A DNA stretch of 64,000 nt from Flagellimonas ochracea (GTDB lineage Bacteria > Bacteroidota > Bacteroidia > Flavobacteriales > Flavobacteriaceae): contig NZ_JAAABI010000002.1 of assembly GCF_009903685.1 (NCBI RefSeq), forward strand, positions 806,001 to 870,000, read 5' to 3'. Positions 15,906 through 24,035 of the stretch are shown piece after piece. Positions within the stretch are counted from its first letter, which is position 1. Every line of letters starts with the position of its first letter. The notes under the pieces are model-generated. The model did no database searches. It worked only from the letters and a program-made list of their open reading frames with translations, and was not told the DNA's origin. The position numbers and the translations under genes are program-made.

Positions 15906-17279
15906 ATGAAGAAGAAATACTACTTAACGATGATAGCGGCAATCATGTCGGTGGGATTAAGTATGGCTCAAGCACAAAATCCAGAGTGCATGACCAATCT
16001 TTCCATTTATGCAGAACACGCAAAGGTTAAAAATTACGATGCAGCCTATGAACCTTGGAAAATGGTCTATGAGAGCTGTCCAGATATTAACAAGGCCAAC
16101 TTTTCCTACGGGGAGAAGATTTTGGCTCACAAAATCAAAAATTCCTCAGGGGCCGACAAAGATGGATATGTCCAAGACCTTATGGCTTTGTATGACAATA
16201 GTCTTAAGTATTTCCCCAATAAATTTTCCAAAGCAGGGGTTGCGATAGACAAAGCACTCCTTTCCTATGATGAAAAAATGGCTTCCGACGAACAGCTTTA
16301 TACAATGCTGGACAAGGCCTTCAAGGAAGACAGGGTAAATTTCAAAAACCCCAAGGCACTTTACCTCTACTTTTCCAGTTTGGTAGATCTTCACGGAGCA
16401 GGCAAAAAAGACCTTCAGGAAGTGTTTGATGTATACGATGACGTAACTGAAAAAGTAGAAGAGGAAAACAAAAAGTTGACCGCTTCCCTTCAAAAGATCT
16501 TGGAAAAAGAAGATGCAGGAACTGCACTCACTTCCAAGGAAAAAAGAGGAAAAAAAGTTTATGAGACCAATTCTGAATCGTATGGTAAAATAGCCGCAAG
16601 TATCGATTCAAAATTGGGTGCACTTGCCGACTGTGGCAATTTGATTCCTCTTTACGAAAAGAGCTACGAGGCCAAAAAAGGTGACGTAAATTGGGTAAAG
16701 CGCGCTGTAGGTAGAATGTTCTCCAAAGAATGTACCGATGACCCGATGTTTAGAAAATTATTTGAAGCACAATTGGCCTTGGAACCTTCAGCCAGTGCCT
16801 ATATGTATGGTGGGGTATTAAAACAAAAAGCCGGTGACAATAAAGGTGCCATAGCTGACTTTAACAAAGCAGTTGAGTTGGAAACGGACTCCTATAAAAA
16901 ATCCAACATCCTATACAAAATTGCCACTACAGTGCGCAGAAGCAGCAAGTCTCAGGCTAGAAGCTATGCTCTTAAAGCGGTGGATGCCAACCCGTCCAAT
17001 GGAAAAGCTTATTTGCTTATCGCAAACCTCTATGCTAGCAGTGCCAATGCATGTGGAAGTACTCCTTTTGAGAAAAGAGCCATTTACTGGAAAGCAGCCG
17101 ATATGGCCAGAAAAGCCGGTAGGGTAGATCCATCATTGAGCGGTAGGGCCAGTCAGTCCGCAACCAGCTATGCGGCCAAGGCACCTACAAAGGAGATGAT
17201 TTTCAGCTCTGGAATGGCCGGCAAGACCGTTTCTTTTAACTGTTGGGTTGGAGGTAGCGTAACAGTGCCGAATCTATAA
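15906..17279 (+). CDS. secreted TPR-repeat protein
   Basis: Starting at ATG 15906 (an upstream TTG at 15876 is less likely) the product has 457 residues, with a signal peptide MKKKYYLTMIAAIMSVGLSM ending near AQAQ. Tetratricopeptide-like helices are visible, most clearly around residues 300-400 (YMYGGVLKQKAGDNKGAIA, then DFNKAVELE and KAYLLIANLYASSANAC). A charged coiled-coil region lies in the middle (VEEENKKLTASLQKILEKE). It ends one base before the GTG start of lptC, so the two are one unit. A periplasmic scaffold role near the cell-envelope machinery is inferred. Confidence 0.82.
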   Translation: MKKKYYLTMIAAIMSVGLSMAQAQNPECMTNLSIYAEHAKVKNYDAAYEPWKMVYESCPDINKANFSYGEKILAHKIKNSSGADKDGYVQDLMALYDNSLKYFPNKFSKAGVAIDKALLSYDEKMASDEQLYTMLDKAFKEDRVNFKNPKALYLYFSSLVDLHGAGKKDLQEVFDVYDDVTEKVEEENKKLTASLQKILEKEDAGTALTSKEKRGKKVYETNSESYGKIAASIDSKLGALADCGNLIPLYEKSYEAKKGDVNWVKRAVGRMFSKECTDDPMFRKLFEAQLALEPSASAYMYGGVLKQKAGDNKGAIADFNKAVELETDSYKKSNILYKIATTVRRSSKSQARSYALKAVDANPSNGKAYLLIANLYASSANACGSTPFEKRAIYWKAADMARKAGRVDPSLSGRASQSATSYAAKAPTKEMIFSSGMAGKTVSFNCWVGGSVTVPNL

Positions 17280-17280
17280 T

Positions 17281-17883
17281 GTGAAACAAACATTTGTACA
17301 TAACTTAAAGTGTTTTGCCACGGCTTTCGCCGTGGCAATCCTTTTTATATCCTGTGAGGATGACTATAAAAGAGTTGGAGAAGAAGCGGTAAAACCAGTT
17401 TTTCCACAAGGCGTGGCCAAAAATTTTACCCTGACCTATACCGAAGCAGTAAAAGAATTGAATACCCAAGACTCTTCTAGATCAAGGGTCATAGCTATAT
17501 TGACCAGTCCAGTAACCGAGGACTATGACAACCAAAACTTTAAGTTTCGTACCTTTCCAGAAGGTTTGAAAGTGGATTTTTTTGACGAGAATGACCAAAA
17601 AAGTGTTATTATCGCCGATTATGGTATTGTGTATTCCCAAACCAATCTCATCGATCTGCAAGGCAATGTGGTTATAGAAAGTCATGATGGAAAAAAATTG
17701 GAGACCCCACAACTGTTTTACGATCGAAAAAATAATTGGATTTTCACCGAGGAAACATTCACCTATACAAATCCAGAGGACGGTACGGTTATGGATGGGG
17801 AGGGGATGGACTTCAACAAAGATTTTAGTTTCTTTAAAGCCCATAAGACTTATGGCCTAATGACCATAAAAGAAAAAGACTGA
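17281..17883 (+). CDS. lptC: LPS export system periplasmic component LptC
   Basis: The start is GTG. The 200-residue protein has an N-terminal hydrophobic signal with a lipobox-like FISC (Cys25), followed by the LptC/OstA jellyroll: FPEGLKVDFFDENDQKSVII, ADYGIVYS, LIDLQGNVVIES, DGKKLETPQLFYD and a final KAHKTYGL. LptC links the inner-membrane LptBFG transporter to LptA and passes LPS across the periplasm. In Bacteroidota this variant is often annotated as a lipoprotein. It follows the TPR gene by one base and precedes the next small gene by one base. lptE is at 53450-53983. Confidence 0.9.
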   Translation: MKQTFVHNLKCFATAFAVAILFISCEDDYKRVGEEAVKPVFPQGVAKNFTLTYTEAVKELNTQDSSRSRVIAILTSPVTEDYDNQNFKFRTFPEGLKVDFFDENDQKSVIIADYGIVYSQTNLIDLQGNVVIESHDGKKLETPQLFYDRKNNWIFTEETFTYTNPEDGTVMDGEGMDFNKDFSFFKAHKTYGLMTIKEKD

Positions 17884-17884
17884 T

Positions 17885-18088
17885 ATGATCAAAATTTTAC
17901 GATACACCGAATACCTCTATTTGGCCGTGGCTGTAATATCCATATACAAGATAGCCACACTTTGGAGCGCAGAACCGAAGGAAACCTACATTTTCATCTT
18001 TTTTGCCGTAGTTTCCATAGCCATGTTCATCTTCAGAAGAAGATATCGCAAGCGATTTGAACAAAGAAAAAAGGATAATCAACAATAA
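17885..18088 (+). CDS. small two-helix membrane protein
   Basis: A 67-residue protein with two hydrophobic helices (~9-27 and ~36-50) and a very basic C-terminal tail (FRRRYRKRFEQRKKD), which the positive-inside rule puts in the cytoplasm. It lies between lptC and the CNNM gene with 1-2 base gaps, so it is clearly part of the operon. No known domain; a small accessory membrane subunit is possible. Confidence 0.75.
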   Translation: MIKILRYTEYLYLAVAVISIYKIATLWSAEPKETYIFIFFAVVSIAMFIFRRRYRKRFEQRKKDNQQ

Positions 18089-18090
18089 CG

Positions 18091-19380
18091 TTGGATACCT
18101 CCCTGCTCATAATAGTACTTTCTTTGCTGTTTTCAGCATTCTTCTCCGGAATGGAGATCGCTTTCGTTTCTGCAAACAAAATTCATATAGAGATTGAAAA
18201 GAAACAAGAAGGTCTCTTGGCCAAAGTGCTTACGTGGCTAACCGAAAAACCCTCCAAATTTATTGCTACCATGCTTATAGGCAATAACGTTGCTCTGGTT
18301 ATTTATGGGCTGTTCATGGGGGATTTATTAATGGAATGGTTTCAAGAACTCCTTCCCACTGGGTCCCAGTTTTTCGATTCCCTGCTGACGCAGTTCAGTC
18401 TGTTGAGCCAAACGCTGATATCTACAATTATAATTTTGCTCACCGCCGAGTTTTTGCCCAAGGTCCTGTTTCAAATTTACTCCAATACCCTTTTAAAGAT
18501 TTTTGCTGTTCCAGCCTATTTCTTTTATATCCTTTTCTCCTTCATCTCATGGTTTGTTATCAAAGTATCCGATTTTGTCTTGAAAACATTGTTCAAGACC
18601 ACGGGTGATGAGGTACAGCTCACTTTCACCAAACTGGAATTGGGAGATTATATTACAGAACAAATGGAAACCGTGGAGGAAGAGGACGAAGTGGATTCTG
18701 AAATTCAGATTTTTCAAAATGCCCTACAGTTTTCAGCTGTAAAGGCTAGGGAAGTAATGGTACCTCGAACCGAAATCACTGCAGTCGATTTGGATGAAAC
18801 CCCAAAAAACCTCACCAAATTGTTCACCGAAACCGGATTTTCCAAAATATTGGTGTACAAAGAAAGTATAGACGAGATAATCGGATATGTGCATTCCTAC
18901 GAGCTTTTTAAAAAGCCCAAAACCATCCGTAGCATCCTGTTGCCGGTTGAGTTCGTACCAGAAACCATGCTCATTCAAGACATTCTAAATGTCCTTACCA
19001 AAAAAAGAAAAAGTATAGCCGTTGTTTTAGATGAATATGGAGGAACTTCTGGAATTTTGACCGTGGAAGACATCATAGAAGAACTATTTGGAGAAATAGA
19101 GGACGAACACGACAGCACAGACCTTCACGAAGAACAGCTCAGCGAAAATGTTTACAAGTTTTCGGCGCGGTTGGAAGTGGACTACATCAACGAAAACTAC
19201 AAGTTGGAGCTTCCGGATAGCGAGGAGTACGAAACTTTGGGCGGATTAATCGTAAACGAAACAGGAGAAATCCCGGAACAGGACTCCGAAGTTAAACTGG
19301 ATAATTTCACCTTTCATATCCTCGAAGTGTCCAATACCAAAATTGACCTGGTCACCGTGCATGTTCATAGCGAGGATTAA
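18091..19380 (+). CDS. CNNM/CBS-domain membrane protein (HlyC/CorC family)
   Basis: The TTG at 18091, two bases after the previous stop, is the only start that keeps the whole first membrane helix. The 429-residue product has the DUF21/CNNM transmembrane domain (~1-190), with FSAFFSGMEIAFVSANKI typical of the family. A CBS pair follows (~205-330; VMVPRTEITAVD, then KKRKSIAVVLDEYGGTSGIL), and then a CorC_HlyC C-terminal domain (~345-425). The family is implicated in Mg2+/Co2+ efflux; GldE of gliding bacteria is a relative, but the neighbours here are not gld genes. Acts in the inner membrane. Confidence 0.9.
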   Translation: MDTSLLIIVLSLLFSAFFSGMEIAFVSANKIHIEIEKKQEGLLAKVLTWLTEKPSKFIATMLIGNNVALVIYGLFMGDLLMEWFQELLPTGSQFFDSLLTQFSLLSQTLISTIIILLTAEFLPKVLFQIYSNTLLKIFAVPAYFFYILFSFISWFVIKVSDFVLKTLFKTTGDEVQLTFTKLELGDYITEQMETVEEEDEVDSEIQIFQNALQFSAVKAREVMVPRTEITAVDLDETPKNLTKLFTETGFSKILVYKESIDEIIGYVHSYELFKKPKTIRSILLPVEFVPETMLIQDILNVLTKKRKSIAVVLDEYGGTSGILTVEDIIEELFGEIEDEHDSTDLHEEQLSENVYKFSARLEVDYINENYKLELPDSEEYETLGGLIVNETGEIPEQDSEVKLDNFTFHILEVSNTKIDLVTVHVHSED

Positions 19381-19464
19381 CAACATCCACAAGCTTTTAA
19401 GCTTTCCTATTTGAAAAGAAAATAGTATTTTCGCCCACTGAAATTATAGAAAACACGCAGTAAA

Positions 19465-21585
19465 ATGGCAATATTAGAGAATATTAGAAAACGCACAACA
19501 GTGCTTATCCTTATTATAGGTATGGCATTGTTTGCCTTTGTAATATCAGGGGTCTTCACAAGCAACGACTTTGGTGGGGGCAAAGTGGGCTCCGCTGTAG
19601 CAGAGATAAATGGAGAAAATATTTCCATTGACGACTTCAGAAAGGAAGTGGAGACCGCTTCCCGCAGATATGGACCCAATTTTTCCTCCATGCAATTGGT
19701 GAACACGGTTTATGATCAAGAGGTAAGAAAAGCAATTCTAAACCAACAATTCGAAGATTTGGGCATTGAAGTTGAAAGTGACCAGATCATAGAATTCGTC
19801 AAAACTTCGGGGTATGCACAAATCCCAGATTTCCAAGATGAGAATGGAATTTTTAATGAAGAGGTTTTCAAGAGTGCCATTGCTGATTGGAAAGCCAACG
19901 ATCCCCTGCGCTATGATGCATGGCTACAAGACGAAAAGTCCATCATACAAGCCGCCAAGGAACGTATTTACTTCAATTTGATAAAAGGTGGGGTTGCTGC
20001 CACTCTTGCCGAAGGGGAGTTTGATTATAACGCATCCAACAAAAAAGTGGACATCCAATATGTTCGTGTTCCTTATAGCAGTATCCCAGATAGTACCATT
20101 CAGGTGTCCAAGAGCGAAATTCAGGCGTATATCAATCAACATAAGGATGATTTTGAGCAGGAAAAGGCCAGAGACATCCGTTTTGTATATTTTGAGGAAA
20201 AACCTTCCGCAGAGGATGAAAAGGCAGTAAAAGATGCGGTGGTCTCATTGGTTGGCGATACCGTGGAATATATGGAAGAAAGAAATACAACCGATACTAT
20301 TTCGGGCTTTAGAAATACGCAGAATATGGAAGCTTTTTTGGATAGAAACTCGGATATAAAGTTCGATACCATTTACAAAGCAAAGAAAGATTTGCCATCC
20401 AGTGTGGCGGATACCTTAATGGCTTTGTCCGTGGGAGAGTTACATGGCCCATATCGTGATGGTGACTTCTTCAAGATTTCCAAAATCATGGACAAGAAAA
20501 GCAATGGTTCGGTAAAGGCCAGCCACATTCTTTTTGTGTGGGAAGGCGCTGAAAGAGCCAACCCCAACATAACCAGAACCAAAGAGGAAGCAGAGGCAAG
20601 AGCAAAGGAAATTTTGGCCGAGGCACAAAAAGCGGATGTAGTGTTTACCACATTGGCGAGAGAAAATTCAGATGGGCCCTCCGCGCCAAGAGGGGGAGAC
20701 TTGGGTTACTTCCAAGAAGGAGTAATGGCAGATGCCTTCAACGATTTTGCTTTTGGGAATCCTGTAGGAACCATTGGTTTGGTCGAGACCCAATTTGGGT
20801 ATCACGTAATCAAAATAGACGACAAACAAGATGTTGTTCAGGTGGCTACGTTGGCAAGGGAGGTTGAACCTTCAGAAGAAACCATAAATACGTTGTTCAC
20901 CGAAGCTACCAAGTTCGAGATGGAAACTTTGGATGCTGAACCAGAGGCTTTCGGAGACATTGCCAAAGACGGAGGCTTTACAGTACGTCCAGTCAACAAG
21001 ATTAAGGAAATGGATGAAAACTTGCCAGGTCTTGCTTCGCAGCGAAGCGTGGTACAATGGGCTTTCAACGATGACACTAAAGTGGGGGATATTCGAAGAT
21101 TCAATGTAAACAATGGTTATGCTGTGGTACAGCTGACCAAAAAGTACAAAGAAGGATTGATGACCCCAGAAGAAGCATCGGCGACCGCTTTACCAGAAAT
21201 TAGAAAGGAAAAGAAAGCAGAACAGATAATCGCGGCCAACCAAAACAAGGATTTGGATGCAATAGCTTCGGATAATAATGTAACTGTGAACAGTGCCTCT
21301 GCATTAACCATAAAATCTCCGACAATTCCAGGAGCGGGAAGAGAACCTCTGGTCGTAGGGACGGCATTTGCTTTGGACCAAGAGCAAACATCGGATTTAA
21401 TTGAAGGTGAGACTGGCGTATTCAAAATAAAGGTCACCAAAAAAGAGGATGCCCCCAAAGTTGAAAATTTTAGCACCTATGCCAACAGCCTTAAAACCAG
21501 TGCTGCGAACAGGGTAAACGGTGAAGTTTACAATGCATTGAAAGAAAAAGCGGAGATAGAGGATAAACGAGCTACTTTTTATTAA
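19465..21585 (+). CDS. PpiD/SurA-type membrane-anchored peptidyl-prolyl isomerase
   Basis: The 706-residue protein begins MAILENIRKRTTVLILIIGM, the PpiD pattern of a short cytoplasmic tail followed by one membrane anchor (~12-31). A SurA_N-like region follows (~45-150). The parvulin domain lies at ~345-450: VKASHILFVWEGA, then APRGGDLGYFQEGVMADAF and QFGYHVIKI. A second, degenerate isomerase-like region lies further on. It should help outer-membrane and secreted proteins fold in the periplasm. It follows the CNNM gene by 84 bases and ends at a strong terminator. Confidence 0.93.
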   Translation: MAILENIRKRTTVLILIIGMALFAFVISGVFTSNDFGGGKVGSAVAEINGENISIDDFRKEVETASRRYGPNFSSMQLVNTVYDQEVRKAILNQQFEDLGIEVESDQIIEFVKTSGYAQIPDFQDENGIFNEEVFKSAIADWKANDPLRYDAWLQDEKSIIQAAKERIYFNLIKGGVAATLAEGEFDYNASNKKVDIQYVRVPYSSIPDSTIQVSKSEIQAYINQHKDDFEQEKARDIRFVYFEEKPSAEDEKAVKDAVVSLVGDTVEYMEERNTTDTISGFRNTQNMEAFLDRNSDIKFDTIYKAKKDLPSSVADTLMALSVGELHGPYRDGDFFKISKIMDKKSNGSVKASHILFVWEGAERANPNITRTKEEAEARAKEILAEAQKADVVFTTLARENSDGPSAPRGGDLGYFQEGVMADAFNDFAFGNPVGTIGLVETQFGYHVIKIDDKQDVVQVATLAREVEPSEETINTLFTEATKFEMETLDAEPEAFGDIAKDGGFTVRPVNKIKEMDENLPGLASQRSVVQWAFNDDTKVGDIRRFNVNNGYAVVQLTKKYKEGLMTPEEASATALPEIRKEKKAEQIIAANQNKDLDAIASDNNVTVNSASALTIKSPTIPGAGREPLVVGTAFALDQEQTSDLIEGETGVFKIKVTKKEDAPKVENFSTYANSLKTSAANRVNGEVYNALKEKAEIEDKRATFY

Positions 21586-21604
21586 GAAGTAATTTAGAAA
21601 GTTT

Positions 21605-21632
21605 AAAGCCCCATTTATGGGGCTTTTTTTTT
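21605..21632 (+). terminator. terminator of ppiD-like gene
   Basis: A perfect stem AAAGCCCC/GGGGCTTT with loop ATTTAT is followed by a run of T. It lies between two convergent genes. Confidence 0.9.
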
Positions 21633-21633
21633 C

Positions 21634-22542
21634 TCATAAAATCAATTTTGAAAATGGGATTGCGGTATTGAAACCTCTCTTAGAAAAATAACGCAAAGGA
21701 TTCTCATTTGCCGTAGCCAAAACAAAATCCCCGCCCCAAGCACCAAGACTTTTGATTGCGCCTGGAAAATCTGGGAATAGTAGAGATTTGACGGTAGGTA
21801 TGCCAAGCACTCTTGAAAGGACATTCTCATGTTCCATCATCAGGGTTTCAAATTCCTCCAGACTTTGAGCGGAAATCATCTTTTTGGTTATTAAAGAAAT
21901 GTTGTAAACAAGTTGAGCGGTGTCAAATTGCTTTTTTCGATAGTTCGCAATGGCCTCCTTACTACTTTGCTTTTTGTTGAGGTACACAAAATAAAGACCA
22001 TCCTTAAAAAGGGGTGAAAATGACACTTTTTTCACTATGGGAGTGCTATTCTCCAATTGATAAGTAATCGGGCCATCATTTTGCGCACAGGCAATATCGT
22101 ATCCACTACCACCAAAGGCATTCCATAATAATTGATAGGCATCAACTTGAGCCCATAGAGCAATATTGTTGATCAGAGTGGAGGACGAACCCAATCCCCA
22201 TTCCCTCGGGAAGTCGATCTTGGTTTCAATTCGTACACCTTTGGAAGAATAAAGAAAACTTGGATTCTGCGATTTGGCTTCCAACAATAATTTGGTCAAG
22301 GCTGCACTAACTGCTTTGTCTGAGGAAGAAATAACGGAAAGGCTTTTTAAGTCAAATCTGCCTTGGAACCATGCGGTGTTTTTTTCATCCAAACTTGTCC
22401 ATTCCAAAAGGCCTGAGGCCATGGAGGTCACTTTTAGGGATTGTCCATATTTTGTTGGAACGGCCAGACCAAGAGCACCATCCAAAATGGCATACTCTCC
22501 AGAAAGCAACAATTTGCCATTGCTGTAAAATTCCCGTTGCAT
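21634..22542 (-). CDS. GYDIA family GHMP kinase (mevalonate pathway)
   Basis: This 302-residue GHMP-fold kinase shows KLLLSGEYAIL near the N-terminus, the ATP-binding loop WGLGSSSTLINN (GLGSSS at 116-121) and the name-giving GYDIA at 147-151 inside FGGSGYDIACAQ. Its ATG overlaps the stop of HMG-CoA reductase (TAATG), so the pair is translationally coupled and this enzyme very probably phosphorylates mevalonate or phosphomevalonate in isoprenoid synthesis. Which of the two cannot be told by eye. It is the 3' gene of a two-gene operon. Confidence 0.9.
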   Translation of the reverse strand: MQREFYSNGKLLLSGEYAILDGALGLAVPTKYGQSLKVTSMASGLLEWTSLDEKNTAWFQGRFDLKSLSVISSSDKAVSAALTKLLLEAKSQNPSFLYSSKGVRIETKIDFPREWGLGSSSTLINNIALWAQVDAYQLLWNAFGGSGYDIACAQNDGPITYQLENSTPIVKKVSFSPLFKDGLYFVYLNKKQSSKEAIANYRKKQFDTAQLVYNISLITKKMISAQSLEEFETLMMEHENVLSRVLGIPTVKSLLFPDFPGAIKSLGAWGGDFVLATANENPLRYFSKRGFNTAIPFSKLIL

Positions 22543-23858
22543 TATTTTGATTGGATTCTTTCTAACGCTTCCTTTACCGAAGCGTTGGTTACAGTGTGGT
22601 CTTTAAAATAAGTTACCAATTGCTTTTTTTCATGTTCCGAGGCTCCCAATTGATTCAGCATGTTCAACAAATGCATTTTCATGTGTCCCTTTTGGATACC
22701 TGTGGTCACCAGCGAGCGCAGGGCGGCAAAATTTTGTGCCAATCCAGCTACCGCAACAATTTGCATAAGCTCTCGGGCTGTGGGTTCTTGCAATATTTCC
22801 AAAGCTAGTTTTACCATGGGGTGCAAAGAAGTCAAACCACCAACTGTACCCAATGCTAGTGGCACCTCAATCCAAAACCTGAAAACGTCATTTTCAATAC
22901 TGGCATGGGTCAAGCTACTATAATGTCCATCCTTGGCGGCATAAGCGTGTATTCCTGCCTCCACGGCCCTAAAATCATTTCCAGTTGCCAAAACCACGGC
23001 GTCTATACCGTTCATAATGCCTTTGTTGTGGGTAACGGCGCGATAGGGTTCCGCTTTGGCAATGTCCACCGCACGCACCAATTTTTGCGCAAAAACCTCC
23101 CCAGATATATCACCTTCATCCAAATCCGAAATTTTGCAACTCACCTCGGCCTTTACCAAACAGTTGGGTACATAATTGGATAAAATGCTCATGACCACCT
23201 CAAGATCCTTTTCTTCAGTGGTAAATCCTGAATATGAACTGGCTTTTTCCTTTAATGTCTTTGCAAACTGTTCCAAGCAGGAATTGATGAAATTGGCCCC
23301 CATCGCATCCAAGGTCTCAAACGTACAATGCAGCTGGTAGTACCCTTGGATTTTTTCGCTAAAATTACGCAAGGCAATCTCTTTGACTCCACCGCCCCTT
23401 TTTTCCATCTTTTGGGTTATAGTGGAAACGCTGGCCAAGAGCTGTGGTTTTATTTCCTCAAAAAAAGCTTCCAATTTTTTGTAATCCCCAGTGTATATGA
23501 AATGAACTTGACCTACTTTTTCGGTACCTAAAATCTTAGTTTTAAACCCTCCCCGATCCGACCAGAACTTGGCAGCTTTGCTAGCGGCCGCCACCACGGA
23601 ACTTTCTTCAATGGCCATGGGAATGGCATAAAGCTTTCCATTGATCAAGAAATTGGGAGCTATGGCAAAGGGCAAGTAGTAATTGGATAAGGTGTTTTCT
23701 ATGAACTCATCGTGCAGTTTTTGCACTGCTTCCTCAGGGTTCCAGTACCGTTCCAACAGCTGTTTGGCAGTTGTGGGATTTTGGGTATAGTTCTTAGTAA
23801 TCCAATCAATTTTTTCGGCCTTGGTCAGTTTTGAAAATCCTTCTACAGGAGCGTTCAT
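22542..23858 (-). CDS. hydroxymethylglutaryl-CoA reductase, class II-like
   Basis: The 438-residue enzyme reduces HMG-CoA to mevalonate (or runs in reverse). Visible motifs are IEESSVVAAASKAAKFW (~83-99, catalytic Glu), MGANFINSCLEQ (~194-205), the catalytic Lys in VTHNKGIMNGIDAV (~276-289), and GNDFRAVEAGIHAYAA (catalytic Asp). GTVGGLTSLHP is the family glycine-rich segment and IQKGHMKMHL lies near the C-terminal catalytic His. Length and sequence suit bacterial class II enzymes. A TATCTTTG -7 element lies 19 bases before its start. The gene shows the organism uses the mevalonate route to isoprenoids. Confidence 0.95.
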   Translation of the reverse strand: MNAPVEGFSKLTKAEKIDWITKNYTQNPTTAKQLLERYWNPEEAVQKLHDEFIENTLSNYYLPFAIAPNFLINGKLYAIPMAIEESSVVAAASKAAKFWSDRGGFKTKILGTEKVGQVHFIYTGDYKKLEAFFEEIKPQLLASVSTITQKMEKRGGGVKEIALRNFSEKIQGYYQLHCTFETLDAMGANFINSCLEQFAKTLKEKASSYSGFTTEEKDLEVVMSILSNYVPNCLVKAEVSCKISDLDEGDISGEVFAQKLVRAVDIAKAEPYRAVTHNKGIMNGIDAVVLATGNDFRAVEAGIHAYAAKDGHYSSLTHASIENDVFRFWIEVPLALGTVGGLTSLHPMVKLALEILQEPTARELMQIVAVAGLAQNFAALRSLVTTGIQKGHMKMHLLNMLNQLGASEHEKKQLVTYFKDHTVTNASVKEALERIQSK

Positions 23859-23877
23859 AAAGCTGGGTTAAAGGATT

Positions 23878-23885
23878 CAAAGATA
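23878..23885 (-). promoter_or_regulatory. putative -7 element of the HMG-CoA reductase operon
   Basis: TATCTTTG on the minus strand matches TAnnTTTG and ends 19 bases before the ATG. No good -33 box is visible. Confidence 0.4.
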
Positions 23886-24035
23886 AGGATATTGCCGATT
23901 TGGGCTGTACACTGCAACGCTACAGGTTATTTGCCTGCAATTTTTGTACTGATTATTGTTATAAATATAACAGCAAAGTTTAATTTCTGAATAAATATTA
24001 GTAAACTTGATAGTTTTTAATCAATTTTTTACTTC

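Noticed and set aside
19388..19404. Palindrome AAGCTTTTAAGCTT after the CNNM gene
   Set aside because: Short, AT-rich and not followed by a T run, so not called a terminator.
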